64,000 bases of DNA, taken from positions 1 to 64,000 of the forward strand of contig JBFMFX010000002.1 in NCBI GenBank assembly GCA_040752005.1. Reading direction: 5' to 3'. Origin of the DNA: RBG-16-66-20 sp040752005. Lineage in GTDB: Bacteria; Pseudomonadota; Gammaproteobacteria; Burkholderiales; SG8-39. Below, piece by piece: positions 52,762 through 60,812 of the stretch (the first letter of the stretch is position 1; the number at the start of each line of letters is the position of its first letter). The notes beneath the pieces are model-generated. The model was not told the DNA's origin. It did not search any database and saw only the letters and a list, made by a program, of their open reading frames with translations. The translations under genes were made by a program, and so were the position numbers.

Positions 52762-54410
52762 GTTTGCCGGATCCGACGCCGCAGGCGGCACCGGTCGCGG
52801 GCGGCCCGGTGCTGGAGGTCCGCGGGCTCACCGTCGCGCTGCCGCCGGGGGCCGACCGCCCGGAGGCGGTCTCGCGCGTGTCGTTCTCGGTCGCGCGCGG
52901 CGAGATCCTGTGCTTGGTGGGCGAGTCGGGCTCCGGCAAGTCAGTGATCGCGCAGGCGATCATGGGCCTGCTGCCGCGCGGCCTGCGCGTGACCGCGGGC
53001 GAGGCGCGCCTCGAGGGCGAGGATACCCTGCGCGCGACGCCCGAGCGGCTGCGTGCGCTGCGCGGCGCGCGCATGAGCATGGTGTTTCAGGAGCCGATGA
53101 CGGCGCTCAACCCGGTGATGACCTGCGGCGAGCAGCTCGACGAGGTGCTGCGCGAGCACACCGCGCTCGCCCCGCCCGAGCGCCGCAACCGGCTGCTCGG
53201 CATCCTGCGCGAGGTGGCGCTGCCGGATCCGGAGCGCATCCTCGCCTCCTACCCGCACCAGCTCTCCGGCGGCCAGCGCCAGCGGATCATGATCGCGATG
53301 GCGCTGGTGCTGGAGCCGGCGCTGCTCATCGCCGACGAGCCGACCACGGCGCTCGACGTCACCACTCAGGCGCAGATCCTCAGGCTGATCCAGGAGCTGC
53401 AGGCGCGCCACGGCACCGGGGTCCTTTTCATCACCCACGACTTTGGGGTGGTGGCCGATATCGCGCACCGCGTCGCGGTGCTGCGGCTGGGCGAACTCGT
53501 GGAGCTCGCACCAAAGGAAGAAGTCCTGCAGCGCCCGCGCCACGACTACACGAAGATGCTGATCGCCTCGGTACCGACGCTGGAGCCGCACGGCCGCAGG
53601 GCCGACCCGGCGGCGCCGATCGTACTGGAGACGAAAGGGCTTACCAAGGTGTACGCCGGCGGCGGTTGGTTCGTGAAGCGGCGCGAGGTGCGCGCCGTCG
53701 AGGACGTGACGCTCAGCGTGCGGCGCGGCCAGACGCTCGGCATCGTCGGCGAGTCGGGCTCGGGCAAGTCCACCGTGGCGCGCTGCATCGTGCGCCTGGT
53801 GGATCCGACCGGTGGCGAGATCCGGGTGCACGGCGAGGAGATTGCGCGCGCGAGCCACCGGGCGCTGCGGCCCCTGCGGCGCCGGGTGCAGATCGTGTTC
53901 CAGGACCCCTACCGTTCGCTCAATCCGCGGCGCACCGTCGGCGAGGCGATCATCGAGGGTCCGCTCAACTACGGCGTGCCGCGCGCCGAGGCGCTGGAGC
54001 GCGCTCGGCGCCTGATGGAGCTGGTGCGCATGGATCCGGGCTCGCTCGACCGCTACCCGCACCAGTTCTCCGGCGGGCAGCGCCAGCGCATCTCGATCGC
54101 GCGCGCGCTCGCCATGGAGCCGGAGCTGCTCATCGCCGACGAGCCGGTGTCGGCGCTCGACGTCTCGGTGCAGGCGCAGGTGCTCGCGCTGCTGGAGGAG
54201 ATCCGCACGCGCCTCAACCTCGCCATGCTGTTCATCACCCACGATCTGCGAGTCGCGGCGCAGGTCTGCGACGAGGTGGCGGTGATGTCGCAGGGACGCG
54301 TGGTCGAGTACGGCCCGGCCGAGGAGGTGTTCCGCCGCCCGCGGCACGCATACACCCGGGCGCTCTTCGAGGCGGCGCCGGGACGGCACTTTCGCTTCGG
54401 CGCCGCGTAA
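52758..54410 (+). CDS. Fused double ATP-binding protein of the peptide transporter (DppD-DppF)
   Basis: 550 residues with two complete ABC cassettes. First half: Walker A GESGSGKSVIAQAIMGLLP, signature LSGGQRQRIMIAMALVLEP, Walker B LLIADEPTTALDVTTQ, switch ITHDFGVVADIAHR. Second half: GESGSGKSTVARCIVRLVDP, FSGGQRQRISIARALAMEP, LLIADEPVSALDVSVQ, ITHDLRVAAQVCDE. Each half is followed by the oligopeptide ABC C-terminal segment, the first reading RPRHDYTKMLIASVP. Separate genes in E. coli are fused here. GTG at 52758 overlaps the dppC stop. Confidence 0.93.
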   Translation: MSLPDPTPQAAPVAGGPVLEVRGLTVALPPGADRPEAVSRVSFSVARGEILCLVGESGSGKSVIAQAIMGLLPRGLRVTAGEARLEGEDTLRATPERLRALRGARMSMVFQEPMTALNPVMTCGEQLDEVLREHTALAPPERRNRLLGILREVALPDPERILASYPHQLSGGQRQRIMIAMALVLEPALLIADEPTTALDVTTQAQILRLIQELQARHGTGVLFITHDFGVVADIAHRVAVLRLGELVELAPKEEVLQRPRHDYTKMLIASVPTLEPHGRRADPAAPIVLETKGLTKVYAGGGWFVKRREVRAVEDVTLSVRRGQTLGIVGESGSGKSTVARCIVRLVDPTGGEIRVHGEEIARASHRALRPLRRRVQIVFQDPYRSLNPRRTVGEAIIEGPLNYGVPRAEALERARRLMELVRMDPGSLDRYPHQFSGGQRQRISIARALAMEPELLIADEPVSALDVSVQAQVLALLEEIRTRLNLAMLFITHDLRVAAQVCDEVAVMSQGRVVEYGPAEEVFRRPRHAYTRALFEAAPGRHFRFGAA

Positions 54411-54421
54411 ACTGGTGCGCC

Positions 54422-55210
54422 ATGGACGCGCTCGACGCCGACGCAATCCGGAACATGGCCGGAATCGAAGGGCTCGAGGTACGCGTGCTCGCGCGCTGCG
54501 GCTCGACCAACACGCTGCTGCTCGCGGACGGCGCGCCCGGCCCGGTGCTGCTCGCCGCCGAGATCCAGACCGCCGGCCGCGGGCGGCACGGGCGGCGCTG
54601 GCGCTCGGAGCCGGGCGCGGGCGCCACCTTCTCGATTCTCAGGCGCATGCGTTGCGCGCCATCGGCGCTTGCCGGGCTGACGCTCGCGGTCGGCGTCGCC
54701 GCCGCGCGTGCCCTGCGCGCGCTCGGCGCGGCCGAGGTGGCGCTCAAATGGCCGAACGACCTCGTCGCCGCCGGCAGGCACGCCGGCGCAAAGCTGGGCG
54801 GCATCCTCGTCGAGTCGCGGCAGGCGGGCGGTGAGACCGTGGTCGTCGTCGGCATCGGCATCAACTGCAAGAGCGACCCGAAACTCGCCCGACGCCTTCG
54901 CCGGCCGGTGCTCGCCCTGGACGCGCTCGTCGCGCCCTCGCCCGGGCGCAATGCCGTGATCGCGGCGGTTGCGCGCGAAGTGCTCGCCGCGCTGGAGACC
55001 TTCGAGCGCGAGGGACTTGCGCCGTTCAGGGCCGAGTGGCGGCGGCTGCACGCCTTCGAGGGCGCGCGGCTCAGGGTGCGCCTTGCCGGCGGACGTACGG
55101 TAAGCGGCCTTGCGCGCGGCATCGCGGCAAACGGCGCGCTTCGCCTCGCCACCGCGCGCGGCGAGCACGAGATCGTCTCCGGCCGGCTGGTCGAAGTGCG
55201 TTCGCCATGA
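54422..55210 (+). CDS. birA: Biotin-[acetyl-CoA carboxylase] ligase
   Basis: 262 residues. RCGSTNTLLLAD, AEIQTAGRGRHGRRWRSEPG (the biotinyl-AMP loop), ALKWPNDLVAAGRHAGAKLG and VVVGIGINCKS define the catalytic domain. It lacks the N-terminal helix-turn-helix of E. coli BirA, so it attaches biotin but does not itself repress bio genes. A short C-terminal SH3-like domain is present. TAAACT, a possible -10, ends eight bases before the ATG. The stop overlaps coaX (ATGA). Confidence 0.92.
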   Translation: MDALDADAIRNMAGIEGLEVRVLARCGSTNTLLLADGAPGPVLLAAEIQTAGRGRHGRRWRSEPGAGATFSILRRMRCAPSALAGLTLAVGVAAARALRALGAAEVALKWPNDLVAAGRHAGAKLGGILVESRQAGGETVVVVGIGINCKSDPKLARRLRRPVLALDALVAPSPGRNAVIAAVAREVLAALETFEREGLAPFRAEWRRLHAFEGARLRVRLAGGRTVSGLARGIAANGALRLATARGEHEIVSGRLVEVRSP

Positions 55211-55950
55211 TCCTCGCCATTGACGCCGGAAACTCGCGCGTGAAATGGGGCTGGTACGAGGCGGGCCGCGGCTGGGCAGCGATCGCCACGGTGTCGCTGG
55301 TCGAGTTCGCGGCGGCGGCGCATCACGTCAATCCGTTCTCGGTCACGCACGAGAACCCGAGCCGCATCGTCATCTCGAACGTCGCCGGCGAGGGCGCGCG
55401 CCAGCTGATCGTGAACTGGACGAGCATCTTCGAGGCCGAACCGCAGTGGGTGCACGGCGAGCGCGAGCGCTGCGGCGTGCAAAGCCTCTACGATCAGCCC
55501 GAGCAGCTCGGGCCCGACCGCTGGGCGTCGCTGATCGCGGCGCGGGCGCTGGCGCCAGGGCGCTCGTGCCTCGTCGTCAACGCCGGCACGGCGACCACGG
55601 TGGACTGCCTGTCGGCGTCGGGCGAGTTCCTCGGCGGCCTGATCCTGCCGGGGGTGGACCTGATGCGCTACGTCCTGCACGAGCATACCGGCAGGCTGCC
55701 GCTGCAGGAGGGCCGCTACGTGGATACGCCCCGCAACACGGTGGACGCGATCGAAACCGGTTGCCGGCATGCGCAGGCCGGCGCGGTCGAGCGCATGTTC
55801 CGGCTGATGCCGGAGGAAAGCCTGTGCATCGTCTCCGGCGGCGGTGGGCCGGCGCTGATCGAGCGCTTGGCGATCCCCTGCCGCTACGTGGAGAACCTGG
55901 TGCTGGAAGGTCTGGCGCGGATCGCGATCGAGGACGCGCACCGGGCGTGA
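55207..55950 (+). CDS. coaX: Type III pantothenate kinase
   Basis: 247 residues. MILAIDAGNSRVKWGWYEAG gives the phosphate-binding motif; QLGPDRWASLIAARAL, VVNAGTATTVDCLSASGEFL and GLILPGVDLMRYVLHEHTGR are CoaX blocks with the catalytic Asp. It phosphorylates pantothenate in CoA synthesis, needs a monovalent cation and is not feedback-inhibited by CoA. birA-coaX adjacency is common in betaproteobacteria. Its stop overlaps the next gene (GTGA). Confidence 0.94.
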   Translation: MILAIDAGNSRVKWGWYEAGRGWAAIATVSLVEFAAAAHHVNPFSVTHENPSRIVISNVAGEGARQLIVNWTSIFEAEPQWVHGERERCGVQSLYDQPEQLGPDRWASLIAARALAPGRSCLVVNAGTATTVDCLSASGEFLGGLILPGVDLMRYVLHEHTGRLPLQEGRYVDTPRNTVDAIETGCRHAQAGAVERMFRLMPEESLCIVSGGGGPALIERLAIPCRYVENLVLEGLARIAIEDAHRA

Positions 55951-56597
55951 GGGCGCTGTTTCTCTTTCTCGTCGCGGCGAACCTCGCTTTCTTCGCGTGG
56001 ACGACCTATCTCGCGCCGCCGGAGGCGGGCCGCGACCCGCGGCCGCTTGCGCGCCAGATCGAGCCGCAGCGCCTGCCGATCGTGCCCGCGGCGGGCGAGG
56101 AGCCGCCCAAGGCGCAGGCGCGCGCCCCGGCACCGCCGGCCCCCGCCTGCCTGGAATGGGGCGGATTTGCGCCCTCCGAGGCGGCGCGGGCGGCCGAGGC
56201 GCTCGCGCCGCTCGGGCTTGGCGCGCGCCTCACGGAGCGACGATCGGCCGAAACGGCGAGCTGGTGGGTATTCATCCCGCCACAGGCAAATCGGCAGGCG
56301 GCGCAGAAGAAGGCCGCCGAGCTGAAGGCCCTCGGCATCGAGGACTATTTCATCGTGCAGGAAGAAGGACCGTTGCGCTGGGCGCTGTCGCTCGGCGTAT
56401 TCAGCAGCGAGGAGGCGGCGCGCTCGCGTCTGGAAGCGCTCAAGGGTCGCGGCGTGCGCTCAGCCCAGGTCGGCGCGCGCGAGACGCCGGTGCAGAAGGT
56501 CTGGTATCAGGTGCGCGAGGCGGAGGCGGCGCAACTTGCGAAGCTGAAGGAACTCGCCGCCGCCTTTCCCGGCACCGAACTGCGCGACTGTCAGTAA
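55947..56597 (+). CDS. SPOR-domain membrane protein
   Basis: 216 residues. One N-terminal membrane helix (ALFLFLVAANLAFFAWTTYL), a Pro-rich linker, then a SPOR domain with WWVFIPPQANRQAAQKKAAE and ALSLGVFSSEEAARSRLEAL. SPOR domains bind denuded septal peptidoglycan, so it likely sits at the division site. It completes the birA-coaX-SPOR run with overlapping start and stop codons. Confidence 0.88.
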   Translation: MRALFLFLVAANLAFFAWTTYLAPPEAGRDPRPLARQIEPQRLPIVPAAGEEPPKAQARAPAPPAPACLEWGGFAPSEAARAAEALAPLGLGARLTERRSAETASWWVFIPPQANRQAAQKKAAELKALGIEDYFIVQEEGPLRWALSLGVFSSEEAARSRLEALKGRGVRSAQVGARETPVQKVWYQVREAEAAQLAKLKELAAAFPGTELRDCQ

Positions 56598-56650
56598 ACC
56601 GGGCCAGACCGCGCTTCCGTCGCGGAAATCGCGGCCTGACCCCGATTTTG
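56596..56650. terminator. Imperfect hairpin between convergent genes (repeat family copy 4)
   Basis: GGGCCAGACCGCG pairs with CGCGGCCTGACCC around a TTCCG/CGGAA inner stem (56601-56642), with AAACC on the left and GATTTT on the right. The GGCCTGACCC arm and position at a gene junction link it to the GGGTCAGACCC family. It can act as a bidirectional terminator for the SPOR and DUF4124-like genes. Confidence 0.6.
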
Positions 56651-56947
56651 CTATCGCTGAGACGGGTCCCGCGGCTCGCGCTGGCGGTCTGGCACGTACT
56701 CGACGATTGCGCCCGCCCGGCGCGAACCCGTCGGCTGTCCCGGGCTCGTCGCCCCTGCGCGCGAGCGCGCCTCGAGATCATCCGTGATCGCGACGCCGGA
56801 GCCGCCGCCCTTGATCGCCGCCGGCTTCACTTTGATCCCCTTCGGCGGCTCCCCGTAATAGACCCTGCCCTTGTCGTCCACCCATTTCTGCGCCGCGCAA
56901 AACGGGCTGATCGAGAGCAACGCGACCAGAATCAGCGCCTTTGCCAT
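56651..56947 (-). CDS. DUF4124-like periplasmic protein
   Basis: 98 residues with a signal peptide (MAKALILVALLSISPFCAAQ). The short mature part begins QKWVDDKGRVYYGEPPKGIK, the W-x-D-x-x-G-x-x-x-Y-x-E/D-x-P-P pattern of DUF4124 proteins, which are common in beta- and gammaproteobacteria and of unknown role. The remainder is polar and likely disordered. Start at ATG 56947; a longer frame adds an Arg/Gly-rich stretch without signal features. Confidence 0.78.
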   Translation of the reverse strand: MAKALILVALLSISPFCAAQKWVDDKGRVYYGEPPKGIKVKPAAIKGGGSGVAITDDLEARSRAGATSPGQPTGSRRAGAIVEYVPDRQREPRDPSQR

Positions 56948-56996
56948 TGCACCTTCCTCGGCCTGCCCTCCGCGCCCCGCGCGCCGGCACCGTGCC

Positions 56997-57377
56997 TCAC
57001 GCGACCCGCTCCGCCCCGCCACCCGTATGGCGCGCGACCACGGCGAGCAGCTCGTCGGCGCGCACCGGCTTTGTCAGGTACCCCGCAGCGCCCAGCTCCC
57101 TCGCCCGCTCCATGCCCTCTTCCGCGGAAGTCAGGAAGATCACCGGAATCGGCGGTACGCCCGGGTCGGCGCGCAGCGCCGCGACAAACTCGAACCCGTC
57201 CATGTGCGGCATGCTGACATCGGTCAGGATCAAATCGGGCGGCGAGGCGAGCACGAGGTAGCCGGCGCTGATAGCGTCCGCCGCGGTCTGGACCTCGTAG
57301 CCGGCCGCGGCGAGGTGAATGCGGATCAGTTCCCGCATGCTTTCATCGTCGTCCACCACCAGGATTCTCGCCGCCAT
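56997..57377 (-). CDS. Stand-alone response regulator receiver protein
   Basis: 126 residues, one CheY-like receiver domain and no output domain. Acidic pocket VVDDDES, phosphoacceptor Asp in DLILTDVSMPHMDGFEF near residue 54, Thr in VIFLTSAEEG and Lys in GYLTKPVRADEL near residue 104. All conserved residues are present, so it should be phosphorylated. No histidine kinase is in the window; it may act in chemotaxis or pilus signalling, being next to the pil cluster. Confidence 0.9.
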   Translation of the reverse strand: MAARILVVDDDESMRELIRIHLAAAGYEVQTAADAISAGYLVLASPPDLILTDVSMPHMDGFEFVAALRADPGVPPIPVIFLTSAEEGMERARELGAAGYLTKPVRADELLAVVARHTGGGAERVA

Positions 57378-57403
57378 CGGCTCGCCCGCCGGCTATCGAA
57401 TTT

Positions 57404-57479
<76 letters not shown>

Positions 57480-57644
57480 CAACGCGCCGGCATTATACGC
57501 GGCACGCCGCCGGGCGCCGGAGTGTGAACCAGTTCTCGTATACTCGCCCGCGACCGTCCGTTCGCGCCCCGGATCACGCCGCTCATCGGCGGGCTTTGCG
57601 GTGCGCGGCCGGCCTTCCTAGCATGCACATACGAAAGGGAATCC
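57480..57644 (+). promoter_or_regulatory. Leader and promoter region of the pil cluster
   Basis: The 165-base gap holds a TATACT element at 57539-57544, about 100 bases before pilE, without a convincing -35. GAAAGGGA just before the pilE ATG is the ribosome site. No sigma-54 element with GG and GC at the right spacing was found. Confidence 0.35.
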
Positions 57645-58064
57645 ATGCCACGCCAGAGCGGCTTCACCCTGATCGAACTCATGATCGTCGTGGCGATCGT
57701 CGCCATCCTCGCCGCCGTCGCCGTACCGATGTATACCGACTACGTTCAGCGCAGCAAGATCACCGAGGCGACCTCGGGGCTGTCGGAACTGCGCCTGCGG
57801 CTGGAAAAGTACTTCGCCGACAACCGCACCTACGCCGGTTTCGCCAACACCACGATCGCCGGCGCGCGCTATTTCGACTTCGCCTGCCCGACGCTTACCG
57901 CGACGGCGTTCACGTGCACCGCGACCGGGCGCGCGAGCGCCGGCATGGGCGGATTCCAGTACGCCGTGAACCAGGACAACCAGCGCAGCTCGACGTTCAC
58001 CGGGCTCTCGGGCTGGAACAACTCCACCACCTGCTGGGTGACGAAGAAGGGCGAGACGTGCTGA
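57645..58064 (+). CDS. pilE: Type IV pilin, PilE-like
   Basis: 139 residues. A six-residue leader ends in Gly before FTLIELMIVVAIVAILAAVA, the class III prepilin signal cut and N-methylated by PilD; Glu-5 is present. The N-terminal helix is followed by a pilin head with two Cys near the C terminus (CWVTKKGETC), the usual disulfide loop. It may be a minor pilin assembled with the downstream proteins rather than the major subunit. Confidence 0.92.
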   Translation: MPRQSGFTLIELMIVVAIVAILAAVAVPMYTDYVQRSKITEATSGLSELRLRLEKYFADNRTYAGFANTTIAGARYFDFACPTLTATAFTCTATGRASAGMGGFQYAVNQDNQRSSTFTGLSGWNNSTTCWVTKKGETC

Positions 58065-58663
58065 AGCGGGCCGGTGCGCGCGGCGTGACCCTGATCGAGC
58101 TGGCGATCGGACTTGCCATTCTCGCGATCCTGGTCACCCTCGCGCTGCCCAACTTCAGCGTCTTCCTGCACAACACGCAGATCAAGAACGCGGCGGAGAC
58201 GACGCTCTCCGGCCTGACGCTGGCGCGCAACGAAGCGGTGCGGCGTAACGCCTCGGTCCGGTTCCAGCTCATGTCGGATCTCACGAACGCCTGCGCGCCG
58301 AGCGCCACCGCCCTCAACTGGGTGGTGAGCACCGGCGACGCAACCGGTCTGTGCGCGACCGCACCGGGCGTGGATCCGCCGGGGATCATCCAGTCGAAGG
58401 CCGCGGCCGAAGGCTCGCGCAACGTCACTGTGGACGCGGGCGGCAACGCCGTGCTCATCTTCAACGCGCTCGGCCGCGTCACCAACGTTGCCGGCGGCGT
58501 GAAGATCGATCTGCGCAACCCGACCGGCGGCACCTGCGAGCACGAGGATCCGACGAACGGGACGATGCGCTGCCTGCGCATCGAGGTCTCGACCGGCGGC
58601 GCCGCCAAGATCTGCGATCCGAAGGTCGCGGCCACCGACACACGCGCCTGCACGCTGCCATGA
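58058..58663 (+). CDS. fimT: FimT/GspH-like minor pseudopilin
   Basis: 201 residues. Prepilin leader ends in Gly before VTLIELAIGLAILAILVTLA with Glu-5; Val rather than Phe is at +1. The head follows the GspH/FimT plan, with AETTLSGLTLARNEAVRRNA and C-terminal Cys residues. It helps start pilus assembly. GTG at 58058 overlaps the end of pilE, so translation is coupled. Confidence 0.88.
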   Translation: MLKRAGARGVTLIELAIGLAILAILVTLALPNFSVFLHNTQIKNAAETTLSGLTLARNEAVRRNASVRFQLMSDLTNACAPSATALNWVVSTGDATGLCATAPGVDPPGIIQSKAAAEGSRNVTVDAGGNAVLIFNALGRVTNVAGGVKIDLRNPTGGTCEHEDPTNGTMRCLRIEVSTGGAAKICDPKVAATDTRACTLP

Positions 58664-59079
58664 GGATTGCGCGCGCGCATCGCCAGAGCGGCGTGATGCT
58701 GATCGAGGCGCTGATCGGCCTGCTCATCTTTTCGATCGGAATCCTCGCGCTCCTCGGCATGCAGGCGACTGCCATGCGCGCCACGGTGGATTCGAAATAC
58801 CGCTCGGAAGCCTCGTTCCTCGCCAACGAGATCATCGGCCAGATGTGGGTAGACCGGAACAACCTCGCCAACTATTCCACGCCGGCCAACTGCGCCGCCA
58901 ACCCGGTCTGCAACGCCTGGCTCGCGCGCGTGCAGGCGATGCTGCCGAACGCGAGCGGAGCGGACGCTCCGACCATCGTCGTCTCCGGACAACAGGTCAC
59001 TGTGACGATCTACTGGCGCAGGCCGGGCGAGCCCGACCGCAGCACCCACTCGGTCGTGGCCACGATCAACAATTCGTGA
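58660..59079 (+). CDS. pilV: Type IV pilus minor pilin PilV
   Basis: 139 residues. Leader ends in Gly before VMLIEALIGLLIFSIGILAL; Glu-5 is present. The block LGMQATAMRATVDSKYRSEA is characteristic of PilV. Together with FimT, PilW, PilX and PilY1 it forms the priming tip complex. ATG at 58660 overlaps the fimT stop (ATGA). Confidence 0.9.
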   Translation: MRIARAHRQSGVMLIEALIGLLIFSIGILALLGMQATAMRATVDSKYRSEASFLANEIIGQMWVDRNNLANYSTPANCAANPVCNAWLARVQAMLPNASGADAPTIVVSGQQVTVTIYWRRPGEPDRSTHSVVATINNS

Positions 59080-59087
59080 GGGCCGAC

Positions 59088-60203
59088 ATGCGCAGGCGCG
59101 AGGCGGGTTTGTCGCTTGTCGAGATTCTGGTCGCCGTGGCGATCGGAATGATCGGCATCCTGATCATCACCCAGGCGTATCTTACCGGGGAGAACTTCAA
59201 CCGCTCGACGCTGGGCGAGGGCGGTGCACAGACGAACGGGCTGGTGGCCCTGTATCTCGTCGAGCGCGACGCGCGCAACGCCGGCTACGGGTTCAACAAC
59301 CAGGCGGCGCTCGGCTGCGGCGACATCTACTGGTACCTGAACGGCAATTACTCGGGCAACGCCGGCGGTACGCTGCCGAACATCCGCTTTGCACCGATCG
59401 TGATCGAGCACGACTCGGTCACTCCCTCCAATCCCGACCGGATCACGTTTCTCTACTCCAGCGCGGCCGAGCGCATGATGCCAACCAGCGTCACGAAGAA
59501 CCCCTCCAAGGGCAACGCCTCGACGGTGTTCGTGGACGGAACCGATGGATTCTGCCCGAATCCGAGCTGCCCGTCGCAGACCGATCTGGTGCTGATCGTG
59601 AGCACCTCGGGATGCGTGCTGGGCGACGTGACGCTGGTCCAGGACGTGTCGCAGTTCCTGCAGCTCAACCCGGGAGCGTCCGGGCCGCACAACCCGCCGG
59701 CGTGGGGTTTCCCGGTGCTGTACGGGCAGGGTGACTCGGTGCTCAACCTCGGCAATCCGACGTTGCGCACATACCTGGTCGCTAACGGCAAGCTGCAGAC
59801 GATCGAGTCGCTCTTTTCGACCGGCTCGCTCACGCAGGTGGAACTGGTAGACGGCATCGTGGACCTGCGCGCCCTCTACGGCAAGGACACCAACAACGAC
59901 AACGCGGTGGACACCTGGGATTTCAACACCCCGGCCACCGGCGCACAGTGGCTGCAGGTGCAGGCGGTGAAAGTCGCCGTGCTCGCCCGCATCGGGGTGT
60001 ACGAGAAACCTTCACCGGGCGCGGGCGACTGCGATGCCACCACGACCGTGCCGACATGGTCGGGTTCGGTGGCCGGCGGCCAGATCGCGACCGCCAACCC
60101 CTTTCAGGCGATCAGCGTCGCCGCCGGAAGCTCCGATCGGTGCTATCGCTACCGCGTGTTCGAGACCACCGTGCCGCTACGCAACATGATCTGGAGGCCG
60201 TGA
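59088..60203 (+). CDS. pilW: Type IV pilus minor pilin PilW
   Basis: 371 residues. Leader ends in Gly before LSLVEILVAVAIGMIGILII, with Glu-5. A large head typical of PilW follows (LVALYLVERDARNAGYGFNN). ATG at 59088 has GAGGG six bases upstream; a GTG at 59076 is also in frame. Head contains several Cys. Confidence 0.9.
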   Translation: MRRREAGLSLVEILVAVAIGMIGILIITQAYLTGENFNRSTLGEGGAQTNGLVALYLVERDARNAGYGFNNQAALGCGDIYWYLNGNYSGNAGGTLPNIRFAPIVIEHDSVTPSNPDRITFLYSSAAERMMPTSVTKNPSKGNASTVFVDGTDGFCPNPSCPSQTDLVLIVSTSGCVLGDVTLVQDVSQFLQLNPGASGPHNPPAWGFPVLYGQGDSVLNLGNPTLRTYLVANGKLQTIESLFSTGSLTQVELVDGIVDLRALYGKDTNNDNAVDTWDFNTPATGAQWLQVQAVKVAVLARIGVYEKPSPGAGDCDATTTVPTWSGSVAGGQIATANPFQAISVAAGSSDRCYRYRVFETTVPLRNMIWRP

Positions 60204-60793
60204 TGCGAGCCGCCGGGTGTAACAGACAGCGGGGCGTGGTGCTCTTCATCGCGCTCATCGTGCTGGTGGCGATGTCGCTCGCCGGAATCGCGCTGATCCG
60301 CAATGTGGACACCGGGACGATCGTCGCCGGCAACCTCGCGTTCCGGCAGGGCGCGATGCACGTCGGCGACATCGGCATCGAGGCCGCGCGCAGCTGGCTG
60401 CAAACGCAGTCCTCGGCATCCCTGTACAACGACATTCCGGCATCGGCGTATTACGCCGGCTGGGCGCAGAACGTGGTGCTGGTGGGCACGCCGAGCGGCT
60501 CGCAGGTCGCGTTCGACTGGAGCACCGCGGTGCCGGTCGTCTCGCCGGCCCCTCCCGTGGGCTACAGCGTCAGCTATGTGATTCACCGCCTGTGCGAATC
60601 CTCCGGCGATCCGGCGGCGATCACCTGCGTCAAGCAGACCGGCGCCGCGAGCGCCTCCGGCGGCGGCACCAAGGGCCCCGCGGCCTTCGGCCAGATGGCG
60701 ATCCAGGTTCCGACCAGCGCGCTCTACCGCATCACGGTGCGCGTTGTCGGGCCGCGCAACTCGACCAGTTTCGTTCAGGCAGTCGTGTTCTAG
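60203..60793 (+). CDS. pilX: Type IV pilus minor pilin PilX
   Basis: 196 residues. The leader ends in Gly before VVLFIALIVLVAMSLAGIAL; Glu-5 is replaced by Ile, as usual for PilX/GspK-type pilins at the very tip. NVDTGTIVAGNLAFRQGAMH is the PilX block. ATG at 60203 shares a base with the pilW stop (TGATG). Confidence 0.9.
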   Translation: MRAAGCNRQRGVVLFIALIVLVAMSLAGIALIRNVDTGTIVAGNLAFRQGAMHVGDIGIEAARSWLQTQSSASLYNDIPASAYYAGWAQNVVLVGTPSGSQVAFDWSTAVPVVSPAPPVGYSVSYVIHRLCESSGDPAAITCVKQTGAASASGGGTKGPAAFGQMAIQVPTSALYRITVRVVGPRNSTSFVQAVVF

Positions 60794-60812
60794 CGGATGC
60801 CGGGAGCAAGCG

